From NCBI GenBank assembly GCA_037576215.1, contig JBANDB010000003.1, positions 5,518,001 to 5,582,000 on the forward strand: DNA of 64,000 nucleotides, read 5' to 3'. The notes below the pieces were generated by a model. It did no database searches and had not been told where the DNA came from. It saw only the letters and a program-made list of their open reading frames with translations. Shown here piece by piece: positions 19,561 to 30,373 of the stretch. The position numbers and the translations under genes are program-made. The DNA comes from Armillaria gallica (lineage: Eukaryota; Basidiomycota; Agaricomycetes; Agaricales; Physalacriaceae). Each line of letters starts with the position of its first letter. Within the stretch, counting starts at the first letter, position 1.

Positions 19561-21004
19561 TGCCATCAATTTTTATAATCAAACAGATGATGACCCCACA
19601 GTCCCTACTCCCGCTATATTAAGGCAAGCAACCTTTTTGAACCTCTATAACTATTTTGCCTTCGAGTTACCGTTTTCCCGGATATGGGGTGGGACCCCAG
19701 CCGGGAATGATTATTTTATGAAGAAAAACCGAGGACTGCCGGCAGACGAAATCTTACAGTATGAGGCGGAGCGGAATACTCGCGCCTTATGGAACAGTGT
19801 GCACCCAGATGCCATAATCGAGGAATGGCCCGATTATGAAGAGGCCGCACTAGAGATTGAGATCCAGGAACCCATGCCAGATGAGCCCCCAGTAGCGCCT
19901 CCCCGAGTCACTAACACCTTCACCTATGTCACGAGAATGGCGGCTCCAGGAACGTACACACCTGGGTACCTACCATTCGCTGGAGCTAACGGAGGCGGTG
20001 GAGGCGGCGCGCAACCTGCGCAGCCACCTCCCGCACCACCAGTACGAGTAATGCTCCCTCGATTCCCAGCCCCGCCAGACATGCCAGATCCACCCATACC
20101 TTGGGAATTGCAAGCTGGAGCGATAGCCCCCTACGACGACTTCAAGCCAAAAATACTAAAGGAAGTCGACGATTTCTCAGGGGACTCGGACGACATTGCT
20201 CGCTTCTTCCTAAAGTGCGAACTGCACTTCGAGGTCTTTAACCGGCATTTCCGCCAACACCCGCACCGAGTTGTCTTCTGCGTTTCACGACTCGCAGGAG
20301 AAGCGGAAAGGTGGTGGCAGCTAGCCGCCAAGGTTATAGGAAAGACACCGGACGGCGAGCAGAAGTATCCGACCTACGATGAGTTCCAGAAAGAGCTCAA
20401 CCAAAGGTTTTGGAAGGATGCTGACTCGCAGATCAAGTACGCGCAGTGGGAAAGGTTGAAGCAATCGGAGCACAAAGACGGCGACAGGTTCTTCCAGCTA
20501 TTCGAAGAGCTAGCCTACTTTGCCGGGGTACGGGACAACGACCAGGTAATGCTCCATCAGATCAAGAAGGCCGCCCGACAAACGAGCAAAAATACGATAT
20601 ACTCGTCAGACGGCGATGTACCGGTCGACTACCCCGCATGGAAAGCCCGCCTCCTCCGGATAGATCTCAATTGGCGCCTCAAACAGGCAGAAGGAACGAC
20701 AGGACCATCACGACCACAGTTTCAAAAGACGACCGCGCCTGTACAGGGCGGTCAAACCAAGGGCCCCGTACCAACGACTAGAACGGTGACGGGGACAACT
20801 TACGGAGGGCGTGGACAACCGATGAATATCGACGTTGCCACGGCGGACACGGTATGTTTCGGATGCGGCAAGAAAGGCCACTTCAAGCGAAACTGCCCCA
20901 CCGCGCCCGGAACCCGAGCTGAGTCTTTGCGACGCGCAAATGCTTACTGGGACAGACAGGAGGGCCTCTCGACGATCGAAGAAGTAAAAGAGACCGCCGT
21001 CTAG
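18599..21004 (+). CDS. gag: Gag polyprotein of element 1
   Basis: The open frame of 801 codons starts at 18599, but the first about 315 codons overlap the membrane ORF and are low-complexity Ser/Pro. Translation may really begin at MMTLTDAINFYNQ (19544). The retrotransposon-gag capsid segment lies around residues 515-670 (VDDFSGDSDDIARFFLKCEL ... GEAERWW), and a CCHC zinc knuckle (C-x2-C-x4-H-x4-C, CFGCGKKGHFKRNC) is at about 20855-20896. Gag forms the particle and binds RNA. It ends EEVKETAV with TAG at 21002-21004, overlapping the open pol frame by about 80 nt. Confidence 0.9.
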   Translation: MPSFLQSGSAIGQDNYSSDDKKRSTEPPPQSLQITQMASRSSSSHPDSSHPYRDNRSQSTSSLGQESTTRTRRTFLSRLLPSSRRDNLLPLPEGTRPMSTSPPSIPLPIMPRLSLELPHPAQTPESPPVAGDLAWAATEDPTSQQPITTQGLAGAQLRHPQPTLPPQSSGIITTSRTAPSSRHATPHHPSTAYPLEGMELPLPRGTSPYGQASRHSSLYTSRNQSPDPLIPRHQGEAVGEHSQGGLVTAPLVQLLGNDSPTHSEISHSRSLSSASRPPSLTHERTVPLPRSDSRSMKSLSRPPSRRATTAPTTPVMMTLTDAINFYNQTDDDPTVPTPAILRQATFLNLYNYFAFELPFSRIWGGTPAGNDYFMKKNRGLPADEILQYEAERNTRALWNSVHPDAIIEEWPDYEEAALEIEIQEPMPDEPPVAPPRVTNTFTYVTRMAAPGTYTPGYLPFAGANGGGGGGAQPAQPPPAPPVRVMLPRFPAPPDMPDPPIPWELQAGAIAPYDDFKPKILKEVDDFSGDSDDIARFFLKCELHFEVFNRHFRQHPHRVVFCVSRLAGEAERWWQLAAKVIGKTPDGEQKYPTYDEFQKELNQRFWKDADSQIKYAQWERLKQSEHKDGDRFFQLFEELAYFAGVRDNDQVMLHQIKKAARQTSKNTIYSSDGDVPVDYPAWKARLLRIDLNWRLKQAEGTTGPSRPQFQKTTAPVQGGQTKGPVPTTRTVTGTTYGGRGQPMNIDVATADTVCFGCGKKGHFKRNCPTAPGTRAESLRRANAYWDRQEGLSTIEEVKETAV
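20984..20992 (+). other. Candidate -1 frameshift site
   Basis: GTA-AAA-GAG in the gag frame. The pol frame is -1 relative to gag and is open from 20923, so slippage must lie in 20923-21004. Lys-tRNA on AAA can shift back onto another AAA. Element 2 has the identical GTAAAAGAG at 43252-43260, also before a -1 pol frame. Not a textbook XXXYYYZ heptamer. Confidence 0.4.
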
Positions 21005-21162
21005 ATGATGATTCAGTCTATTCGGCGGCCCGAGGTTTAGTTTCGGCTGGTACGCCTATCGCATTTCATGATTGTACTTATATATCGCCTATAGTATCAA
21101 ACGCGCATTCGAATATACCCGCGACTTCGCAATCAGACCAGGAGCTAAACCTGAATCACCTT

Positions 21163-24100
21163 ATGCCTAACGAAGCAACCAACATTCCGCCTAACGAAGC
21201 GGTCTTACTTTCGCCTAACGAAGCGACCCTTTCGCCTAATGAAGCGACCATCGTGATGGTTGGACCATCAACGATCCCAGGAACGAGCGCGGTAGTCACA
21301 GAGCTATCGGTTCGACGCCCGGCGAGTAGTCTATTACAGACGAAAGCTCGAGGCGATAAGTCACCCACCATAGTGACACCCATCATAACGGCGAAGCACC
21401 AGTCGAGGCCTTCCCTAGGGGAGTTTCAAGCCGCAGTGACGAATGCCCGACCGGATGGGGCAGGAGAGCAGACAGCTACGTTCCCGCGTAAACGTCCTCT
21501 GCCTGAAATTGCAGCTCTACGGAGTCCCTGCCGCGCAGGGAGCTTCGAGGAAATAGCCACGGCGAAACCTCCTCTGGTAAAAGAGACTTGCACACGGGCT
21601 GCAGAGTGTAAATCCCACAACGGGGCTCTGACGACAGCAACGGAGACCAGCTCCCGTAACACTGGACAAGCTGAGGACGACCACAAAGGCGACTCAGGAT
21701 CTACGCCTAACGAAGCGAACAAAGCTAAGTGCAATACAATTGACTTAGGATCTATAGATGAGGCCTCGGACGACAGAGATCGCGACGCCAAGACTCTAAA
21801 CAAGACGACGGGAGACGCAAAGGTCTATTTGCTCTCCGTCCTGAAGAACCAAGAGGACGAACCGGAGTCGGGTAAGTGCCCCCGATCAGTTGCCAACGCC
21901 TATCGAGACGCAGGGCGACCCGACGAAGGGGGAACACCGAATGAAACGAGGATCCCGGTCATCACAGAGACGGGCCCGAAGGAACTAGGTGAAGGCGACT
22001 GCTACTCAACGGTGAGAAGCGTAGGCAATCGTTGCGCAACAGTGACAGCCCACCTTGTCACTCCTCTAAGGAGCGACGCCTTCGCGGAAAGCTACTCCTG
22101 TTCCACGACCAACCAGAAAGCCGCAGGTTCGGAAGCTGCTAGCGCCCAGGCAGTGCAAAGGGGGCATCAGGTAGCTTTTATTGAAGTACCTGACGACGAG
22201 GACATTACCAGTTTCATGATGAACAAGAACGCTAAATTAACCCCTTTAGACTTAGAAAATGCGGTGACCTCGCCGACGGTAGTCGCGCCCGTATGGGGCG
22301 ACGCGAAGGTTGAAGAGGCCCCGCAACTGTCCCGAACCTATACAAAGGGACAGACCTATAGAGAATGGCTCAAACCATTCGGAGCAGAGTGGACTCTACG
22401 CGGCGTAGTACAAGCGCGGACGGAGTCAGAAGCAAAGGCAATTCTCAAAAACTGGGTTCACAAAGCACGCGCGGAAGAAGTCGCTGACTCAATGATCGAA
22501 GCAATGAGGGGGATGAAGCGAATTGACGCGCTCTGGTGGCTTCATGAGCTACAAGAGCCAAAACGACTTATCAGCGCACTAAGCAACAAAGGGAAAGACT
22601 TGGTGATCCCCGTCATTTTCGGGGCTCCAGGAACAATTCCCAGAGTTGCTACTACTGCGTTGGTAGACAGCGGATGCACCAGCAGCGCCATCAATCAAAG
22701 ATTCGTCAGACAACATCACATCCCGACCCGACCAACGGCCGCTCCAATCCCAGTCTATAATGCCGACGGAACCAAGAACTCAGGAGGATCAATCACCGAA
22801 TATGCCGAGATCGAACTCAAAATCGGGGATCATTCTGAACGAATAGATCTAGCCGTAACAGATCTCGGTGATAAAGAGATCTTCCTTGGTCACGATTGGT
22901 TAGCCCGGCATAACCCGATCATCAATTGGAAGACGGGAGGATTAACATTTGCACGATGTGAATGCCGTAAAAACCCGTTCACATTACCTGATGCGGATCC
23001 CGACGATAGCTGGGACGAGGAGCTGGAAGAGGGCGACACCATCCTCGCAGTCGATTTCACGCGGGCTATTCTCGTTCGAGCGCATCATGCCAATGACTTA
23101 GCCGCCGCGGCCAACGCAGACAAGGAGGCCAAAACGTTTGAAGAAATGGTCCCGGAATGGTGTCGGGATTTCAACGATCTGTTCGACAAAGACAGCTTCG
23201 ATGAACTTCCGGACCCAAAGACGTGGGATCACGCCATCGAACTTACTCCCAATGCGAGCGCCAATCTAGACTGCAAGGTATACCCTTTGAATCGAAACGA
23301 ACAGGCAGAACTCGATAAGTTCTTAGACGAGAACCTCTCGAGTGGACGAATACGACCATCCAAGTCACCCATGGCTTCACCCTTCTTCTTCGTCAAAAAG
23401 AAGGATGGTAAGCTGCGACCAGTCCAGGATTATAGGAAGCTCAATGAGATGACGATTAAAAATCGTTATCCCCTTCCTTTAATCTCAGAACTAATGGACA
23501 AGTTGCGGGGGGCCAAGTATTTTTCCAAGCTCGACGTCCGATGGGGATACAACAATGTGCGCATCAAAAGCGGCGACGAGTGGAAAGCCGCGTTCAGAAC
23601 TAACCGCGGGTTGTTCGAACCCACGGTTATGTTCTTCGGGCTCACCAACTCGCCTGCCACCTTCCAATGGATGATGAATGATATTTTCAAAAATCTCATT
23701 GCATCAGGCGCCGTCACTGTTTACCTTGACGACATCCTGATCATGTCCAAAACCAAGGAAGAACATCGCCGCATCACGCGCGAGGTCCTAAGACTTCTCC
23801 GAAAGAACAAGCTATTTCTTAAAGCAGAAAAATGCGAGTTCGAGACCTTGGAAACGGAGTACCTTGGGGTCATCATCAGTGAAGGAAGCATCCGCATGGA
23901 CCCAGTCAAGATTGCAGGAATTGCAGAATGGCCTGTACCAACCAAGAAAGTACAGCTCCAGTCGTTCTTAGGCTTTACCAACTTCTACAGACGTTTCATC
24001 AAAGGATATAGCAAGGTCGTCAAGCCGATGACCCAGCTAACAGGAAACGATCCATGGAAATGGGGAAAAGCGCAACAGGACGCATTCGAAGAATTGAAAC

Positions 24101-26223
24101 GCCTATTAGCCGAAGAGGTGGTACTGGCAATACCCACCGATGGCGGAAAATTCCGCATAGAAGCAGATGCAAGTGAGGGAGCGATAGGTGCGGTATTGAC
24201 GCAGGAGCAGGATGGAAAATGGCGCCCGGTCGCATTTTTATCCAAATCCCTCACCACGACAGAACGAAATTACGAAATTTACGACAAAGAGCTGCTCGCG
24301 ATAATGATCGCGCTCGACGAGTGGAGGCATTACCTGATGGGCGCAGTTCAGGACTTCGAAATATGGACGGACCACCAAAACCTCCAGTATTTCCGAAAAC
24401 CCCAGAAACTCAACCGGCGACAAGCGCGGTGGGTAACTGAGCTGGCCGAATATCACTTCACGCTTCACCACAAATCCGGAACCGCAAACAAGAAAGCCGA
24501 CTTACTTAGTCGCAGAGCAGATCACGAGCAAGGAAAGGAGGACAACGACGAGGTTATCGTCCTCAAACCCGAGCACTTCCGGGCCCTAGTCATGCCCACT
24601 ATCGAGGAAACCCATTCCAAGATAAAGCAAGCCACGCTCGACCACCGTCAGTGGGACAAGAACATTGCGACCTCCCTAAACCACGACCGAGGACTGAAAA
24701 TGAATGACGGGTTAATCTATTACGATTCCCGCATTTACGTTCCTTCCAACCATGCGTTACGAGGCGAGATTGTCTCGCAAGTTCATGACCACATCACGGC
24801 GGGACACCCCGGCATAGAGAAGACTAAAGAACTCGTTTTACGAGAATATTGGTGGCCCAGGATGAAAAGAGACATAGAGGACTATGTCCGCGGTTGCGAA
24901 ACGTGCCAACGAACAAAGTCGAGCACTCAAGCAAAAGCAGCACCGCTACATCCCAACGCGATACCTTCCCGACCCTGGACACATATCTCTGTTGACATGG
25001 TAACTGGTTTACCAAAGAGCCAAGGCTTCGACGCGATCCTAATGATCGTCGATCGCTTTTCTAAGGAAATCATACCAGTCGCATGCACTACGGAGATGTC
25101 ATCGGAAGGGTGGGCCAAAATCCTACGAGACGAAGTTTACGCTAAACATGGGATGCCTCAGGTCGTTATCAGCGACCGAGGCACCGTGTTTGTATCCAAG
25201 TTCATGAAAGACCTTTATGACTTGCTTCAAATCAAGGCAAACGCATCCACCGCCTATCACCCACAAACTGACGGACAGACTGAGCGAGTGAATCAGGAGG
25301 TTGAAAAATACCTCCGGATCTTCGTCAACCACCGCCAGAATGACTGGGTAGAATGGCTCTCTCTCGCGGCCTTCGCTCACAATAACCGCACCCACTCCGC
25401 AACGGGTAAAAGTCCCTTCGAGGTTACCCATGGCTATATCGTCGAGGTCCTCCCTGGTGCCGTACGACCCCAAGCACCCTTCAGAACACCGGCCTCAAAC
25501 ACTTTTGTTTCAGATATGCAGAAAATCCACGCCGAGGCAAAGCAAGCACTCGAGAAAGCCGCCGACCAGATGAAAGCCCAATACGACAAAAAGAAAAGAC
25601 CTGCAGTTGATTACTCGGTGGGAGACGAAGTGTGGCTCGATACGAGCAATCTGGCACTCCCACGTCCGAAGAAAAAACTCACAGACAAAAAAACGGGCCC
25701 TTTCCGTATCATCGCCAAGATCGGGGCTTCGGCGTACAAATTAAAACTCCCCATAGGCTGGCGTATCCATCCAGTATTCAACGAATCACTCCTAACACCC
25801 TATACGCCACCCGCATTCCCTAATCAGGAACAGCCGCCTCCGCCACCACCCGATCTTATTGACGGGGAGGAGCACTATGAAATCGAGCAAGTTCTCGAGC
25901 ATAGAGACCGGAAGGTCCGAGGAAGGGCTGGCGAACCCTGGCGCTGGACTACAGACTACTTCGTTAAATGGAAAGGATATGGACCCGAATCCAACAGCTG
26001 GGTGAAGGAAAACGACATGGATGCCGACGAACTAGTCGACAAATACCTCGCAGAAAAAGTGAACCGCACCAGACAAGAGACAGGAGATTGGCAGTCCTAT
26101 ACGGACCCATTCACTGGTCAGAAAATCTGGTACAACCAAGCACTCGACTGGGATTGGTTTGGTGGCAACGACGACCCCTCGACAGGCTCGAAATCGCCGT
26201 ACAAAGCAACAGAAATCCCATAA
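21163..26223 (+). CDS. pol: Pol polyprotein of element 1 (PR-RT-RH-IN-chromodomain)
   Basis: 1686 codons from the ATG at 21163; the frame is open upstream into gag, so synthesis as Gag-Pol by frameshift is likelier than the ATG. Order: about 480 residues of variable linker with repeated PNEA motifs; aspartic protease (LVDSGCT, D about 502); reverse transcriptase with KLDVRWGYNN and YLDD at about 854-857; RNase H (EADASEGAIGAVL, TDHQNLQYF); integrase HHCC (H-x3-H ... CETC) and D1278, D1338, E1374, giving the classic D,D35E spacing; GPF module; chromodomain at about 1570-1640 (YEIEQVLEHR ... YFVKWKGYGPESNSW) that in chromoviruses targets integration to modified histones. No stops; intact. Confidence 0.95.
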   Translation: MPNEATNIPPNEAVLLSPNEATLSPNEATIVMVGPSTIPGTSAVVTELSVRRPASSLLQTKARGDKSPTIVTPIITAKHQSRPSLGEFQAAVTNARPDGAGEQTATFPRKRPLPEIAALRSPCRAGSFEEIATAKPPLVKETCTRAAECKSHNGALTTATETSSRNTGQAEDDHKGDSGSTPNEANKAKCNTIDLGSIDEASDDRDRDAKTLNKTTGDAKVYLLSVLKNQEDEPESGKCPRSVANAYRDAGRPDEGGTPNETRIPVITETGPKELGEGDCYSTVRSVGNRCATVTAHLVTPLRSDAFAESYSCSTTNQKAAGSEAASAQAVQRGHQVAFIEVPDDEDITSFMMNKNAKLTPLDLENAVTSPTVVAPVWGDAKVEEAPQLSRTYTKGQTYREWLKPFGAEWTLRGVVQARTESEAKAILKNWVHKARAEEVADSMIEAMRGMKRIDALWWLHELQEPKRLISALSNKGKDLVIPVIFGAPGTIPRVATTALVDSGCTSSAINQRFVRQHHIPTRPTAAPIPVYNADGTKNSGGSITEYAEIELKIGDHSERIDLAVTDLGDKEIFLGHDWLARHNPIINWKTGGLTFARCECRKNPFTLPDADPDDSWDEELEEGDTILAVDFTRAILVRAHHANDLAAAANADKEAKTFEEMVPEWCRDFNDLFDKDSFDELPDPKTWDHAIELTPNASANLDCKVYPLNRNEQAELDKFLDENLSSGRIRPSKSPMASPFFFVKKKDGKLRPVQDYRKLNEMTIKNRYPLPLISELMDKLRGAKYFSKLDVRWGYNNVRIKSGDEWKAAFRTNRGLFEPTVMFFGLTNSPATFQWMMNDIFKNLIASGAVTVYLDDILIMSKTKEEHRRITREVLRLLRKNKLFLKAEKCEFETLETEYLGVIISEGSIRMDPVKIAGIAEWPVPTKKVQLQSFLGFTNFYRRFIKGYSKVVKPMTQLTGNDPWKWGKAQQDAFEELKRLLAEEVVLAIPTDGGKFRIEADASEGAIGAVLTQEQDGKWRPVAFLSKSLTTTERNYEIYDKELLAIMIALDEWRHYLMGAVQDFEIWTDHQNLQYFRKPQKLNRRQARWVTELAEYHFTLHHKSGTANKKADLLSRRADHEQGKEDNDEVIVLKPEHFRALVMPTIEETHSKIKQATLDHRQWDKNIATSLNHDRGLKMNDGLIYYDSRIYVPSNHALRGEIVSQVHDHITAGHPGIEKTKELVLREYWWPRMKRDIEDYVRGCETCQRTKSSTQAKAAPLHPNAIPSRPWTHISVDMVTGLPKSQGFDAILMIVDRFSKEIIPVACTTEMSSEGWAKILRDEVYAKHGMPQVVISDRGTVFVSKFMKDLYDLLQIKANASTAYHPQTDGQTERVNQEVEKYLRIFVNHRQNDWVEWLSLAAFAHNNRTHSATGKSPFEVTHGYIVEVLPGAVRPQAPFRTPASNTFVSDMQKIHAEAKQALEKAADQMKAQYDKKKRPAVDYSVGDEVWLDTSNLALPRPKKKLTDKKTGPFRIIAKIGASAYKLKLPIGWRIHPVFNESLLTPYTPPAFPNQEQPPPPPPDLIDGEEHYEIEQVLEHRDRKVRGRAGEPWRWTTDYFVKWKGYGPESNSWVKENDMDADELVDKYLAEKVNRTRQETGDWQSYTDPFTGQKIWYNQALDWDWFGGNDDPSTGSKSPYKATEIP

Positions 26224-26357
26224 ACAAACAAGCAGTCGAAACGTGCCCTATAACGGGGGATAGCAACGGACCCTCACTCACGAACTTTTACGACAAGGAT
26301 GCATCCATAACTCATGACCTTCACGAATACTAACGCGTCGCCACAAGAAATCTGTCT

Positions 26358-26768
26358 ACCGCGCATACGGATCCCCTTTTATCACTCTCGTCGCTGTCGT
26401 ACGAAAAGTCCCCCATGCCTGGAAGGCGAACAAGGCCCCCAGGACAAGCTGCAGCGCGTACGACATCGCTCGTTAAACCCCGGAGGTTTAAACGAGACAG
26501 ACGACGATGAAATCAAAAACGGAATGCCGATCCACCAACAGATGCGCATAATCAGGCCTGTTCAACGAGGCATACGGGTCTAGTTTACCACTCGCGTCAC
26601 CACCATATGGAAAATCCTCTCCTCCTCTGGGCGAACAAGGCCTTTGGAGCAAGCTGCAGCCCATATGACATTTCTTCGAAAACTCTGCTCAAGGGCATGA
26701 GATCTCTAGGGACGGCATGACGATGACGCAGACGGAACGCCGATGTACTGGCAGTTGGGACACCTGCC
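26358..26768 (+). repeat. 3'-untranslated duplication and conserved pre-PPT segment of element 1
   Basis: Between pol and the right LTR two about 200-bp diverged copies (about 26358-26565 and 26569-26760) share 'gcgaacaaggcc' and 'acaagctgcagc'-like words. The first holds an inverted repeat around 'aaaccccggaggttt'. The segment TACTGGCAGTTGGGACACCTGCC (26746-26768, quoted in part in findings) recurs at the same place in element 2. Confidence 0.5.
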
Positions 26769-26770
26769 CT

Positions 26771-26780
26771 AGCGGGGGGG
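26771..26780 (+). other. Polypurine tract of element 1
   Basis: AGCGGGGGGG three bases before the right LTR, the normal site for plus-strand priming. Confidence 0.65.
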
Positions 26781-26783
26781 TAA

Positions 26784-27302
26784 TGTTACGATTTATTCAT
26801 TTTTTCCTTACATCTTATCTTATCTCGGGCAGATAAGATAAGATGACTCACTATCTTTAGATCCGCGACTCCCGGGGAGCCTTCATAAATCTTCACATCG
26901 CTAACACGTCACACTCGGTCGACATGTACGCGACACGTACTCCACGCGTCACGTTCGGCCAACGAATACGCGACACGTACTCAAGACGACTTAACACGCC
27001 TTGAGCACGTCTTATTTCTCGGCTATCGTGTATCTCGCTTATTCACTTTCTAACACGATAGCCTCACTTTAGTACCTTTTACGGATCCTGACTTTAGTAT
27101 ATAAGTAGTTTACTCAAAGCCTGTATTTCCCTAGCTTTGAGCTAAAGTTTATTCATACCGAATATCCTCCCTATCCTCACACTTCGCTAAGAGCTTCTAA
27201 AGTAAGTCTTGAGCGCCAATCATCCAAAAGGGCTAGACGGTGACTGTACGAACGCGATACAGCCGATCTAATTCACCTTTTGATTGGAGTTCGGGTCTAA
27301 CA
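26784..27302 (+). repeat. 3' LTR of element 1
   Basis: 519 bp, TGTTACGA...TCTAACA, apparently identical to 17968-18486 by eye, followed by the GGAAG target duplication at 27303-27307. Confidence 0.95.
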
Positions 27303-30300
27303 GGAAGCCCTTAATATGATGGATGAATTGCTTCATCAGATTCGCATGAAGTGAAAGAAAAGAACTATCGAGGTGTGTGTTATCTGTCTAGACATGGGGG
27401 TCATGTGGCTCAACGGTTGGACCAGGATGAGCCGTTGCATCGATGGCTCAAAGAAATGGATGGATACCTGGGAGAAATCTTGCGTCTGGAAGGTCGTACT
27501 GGTCCCCATGTCTGCAAAGGCTGTGATAGAGAGGAATCCATGACGTTTCGCTGCAGCTCCTGTTTTAATGGGAGGAGTCTATGCTGCGAATGTATGATAG
27601 ACTGTCACCATGATGGTCCCTTTCATCGCATTGAGGTATACATAAATTATTGTAATATTTTGGTCAACGTTCACTGACACAGTCATTCAGGAATGGAACG
27701 GGAATTTCTATCAGAGAACCACGCTGCAAAGGATAGGTTTGCAGGTGCAGCTGGGTCACCTGGCCAAGGAGAGATGCGCCTATCCTCGGCCCTCAGGTAG
27801 GCAGGTGGTTGTGATTGACGTGGAAGGCATCCATCAAGTCAACGTCCTCTTTTGCGGTTGTCACCGAGCTTCTCCACTCCATATACAAATGCTGCGTGCG
27901 CGATGGTTCCCTGCAACTGTGGAGATACCCTGAACAGCCGTTACCTTTGCCGCCCTAAAACAGTTTCAGATGCTATCTTTCATGTCGAAAATCTCTGCTT
28001 ATGAATATTATCACACTCTTGCCCAGTTATCTGATAACACCGGTGTGCAGCTAGTCCTGGTACACCATTGTTTCGAGGTTGTCTTTGCCTCGCTGACTAG
28101 TGAATGAATATGCAGGACCTTTACCAAGTATTTCTCTAAGTAGTCCACGAGTGGCGTCATATCCGCATGTTGAAGCGACACAGCCGAGGCAATGATGCCA
28201 CAGGATCGCAGGGAACCAAAGTTGGCGACTGTGTCGTTCACTGCCTAGCATGTCCCCGACCTGGAGTCAATATGGCTGCCAACCGCCCGAGTCGAGAGTG
28301 CGTTGTTTTTGCTGCAAACTCGTGTGTGTACTGACGGAAGGTCCAGTAAATGGCTTGATTGATTGTTCGTCACAGTGGATGCCAATTTCCATCTCAAAAG
28401 GTTTAATGTTTCAAGCGAACGGCATGACCCTCGACTGAATAAAGGGTTTTCCTATTTCATTGATGACCAGATTGTCGATGCGCATATGGCAATGTTTGGA
28501 GACAAGATACTGGAGGAAACCAATATGTGTAATGATCATGATGCTATCAAGATGGCTACCATGCGGGGGGGAAAAGGGATGGCTGTGACCGGAGTGGGTG
28601 CTGTCATATGTAGTCACCACGAGTGTCGGCGCGCATCGTCGGTGATCAATCTGACTCAAGGTGAACAGTAAGTCTTTCAGACAGTATCATGTCACGGCAT
28701 TGACGAGCTGTCTAACAGGCAGGTGCACATGGACCTACCCATGCTTCTTACATTGAAAAACCATGCTCCCGAGGAGATCGTTATTTCATACGATATTGGT
28801 TGTCAATGGGGAAAGAACCTCTGGAAACGCATCGGCATATACGGTCTGGAACTAATGCCGCCTCAGAGACCCGAATCTGTAATTATACTGGTGCCTAAGT
28901 TTCACCTCCTGGCCCACATCGTGGCATGTCAAGAAGAATTCTCCTTTGCTTTTGAGGTTGAAGTTGGGGAGACTGATGGCGAAGCCCCAGAACGTACCTG
29001 GGCAATATCCAACCACATAGCAGCTAGTACAAAAGAGATGGGACCTGGATCACATCAGGACACGCTCGATGATCATTGGAGTGATCACAATTGGTGCAAA
29101 AACATAAATCTACGTCAGTATGTCTTGTCTCTTGATTAGGGGCAGATACTCATGGCCCCACTAGCGAAGCTATTACTGTGTAGGATCAAAGACGCCGTGC
29201 CGCATCATGAAGAGAACCGCATCACATTTGAGCTGCTGTCAGAAATGGTGGTATCATCTGGGGAGGATGGTGAGGCCAGATTAAAGGAATGGACCAACAA
29301 GGTAGAAGCGTGGGAGAAGCATCGTGGAAGCAAGGAAAAGATTCCAAACCCATATATTCTGACAGTAAAACGTAAGCTCTCAGCTGTTGGGATGCACATA
29401 CATATTTACTCATTGCCTTTCAGCTTTGACAATGGCCTCGGTGCGGCTTAGACTCAACGAAGAGGGCTGTGATGCCGAGTGGGGTGCCTCATCTGGTACT
29501 CTGATATCGGCGAACAAAATGATTGCCGAAGGCATATTGGCCGAGCAGGCTCAGTGAGTTTGTATATGTTAACTGAGCTGACTGTATTGATATTTTGTGT
29601 TAGGTCCAATCTACAAAAGGATGCAACTAGCTTAGGTGTACATTCCACGGATATTTGTATGGTCATGGACAGAAGACAGGAACCGCATCCAATAAGCTGC
29701 TGGATGCCTGTCGTATAGAGAAGGCGTGGGGTATTGCCACGTACAATCGAGCGCGAGAGGCGTTGCGCCAGCTGGGAGAGCATCTCGAAATTCCTCACTG
29801 GCAAAGTTTGTATCGCGTGCTGAGGAAGGAGGACGCCATTCCAATTGCTGGTCTCAAACTGAAGAAGAAGAGAGAGACAGGTAAAGAAACCTCAGGGGAG
29901 TCGAGAGCGCAGCAGCTATCCTGGATATGGCTCACTCCGGGAGCCATGGATAGCAGTACCCCTGAAGGCTTGCAGGACAGTAATTGTTCATTTTCAGTTT
30001 CAGATGTCGTCCTGATGTACTTGATTCAGCCCTCAGGATTGAATGGTGCAAATCGCGTGCCAGGATGCAGAGATGGCAAGAGGAGTGTCGCTTGATTCGA
30101 GAGGAAATGGAGAGAGTGCTACGGTCTCATGATCATAACATAAAGATGTGGTGTGATAGAGCGGAACATGCGATCGAAGGCATGGCTGGTGGAGCCCACG
30201 CTTACGCTCTTCATCAGGCAGCGCTTCGTCGGAGCATGAAGGCCTATTGTGAACGAGCTTGGAGCTCTGTAGACGAATGGTTGGAAATCGGAGAGGTAGT

Positions 30301-30373
30301 TGAGCAGGATGAACTGGACTTGGGAGATTCCGAGTCACATATCATGATGGTCCTCGGTAACGGTTGGGATTGA
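27303..30373 (+). pseudogene. KDZ transposase, 3' part
   Basis: Continues the gene cut at 17967. Just after the junction one base is missing (ATT-CG-CAT), shifting frame before HEVKEKNYRGVCYLSRHGGH. Then follow: a cysteine-rich CxC2-type zinc cluster (HVCKGC ... FRCSSC ... LCCEC, about 27505-27610); introns at about 27637-27690 and 28673-28720; a TGA at 27931-27933 (EIP-stop-TAVTF) and a TAA near 28137; the transposase core with DANFHLKR (about 28380), SYDIGCQW (about 28780) and DGEAPER (about 28975), matching the D, D, E catalytic residues of KDZ enzymes; and a helical C-terminus ending at TGA 30371. At least two stops plus frameshifts make it non-functional. I did not find terminal inverted repeats. 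Confidence 0.8.

Larger units (their letters stand above)
17968..27302 (+). mobile_element. Complete Ty3/gypsy chromovirus LTR retrotransposon (element 1)
   Basis: A 9335-bp element with 519-bp LTRs starting TGTTACGA and ending TCTAACA, perfect 5-bp target duplication, self-complementary PBS, a membrane-protein ORF, gag with CCHC knuckle, pol with protease, reverse transcriptase, RNase H, integrase and chromodomain (the Ty3/gypsy order), and a polypurine tract. The LTRs appear identical by eye and both gag and pol are open, so it inserted recently and may still be mobile. It lies in the same orientation as the KDZ gene it interrupts. Confidence 0.95.
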
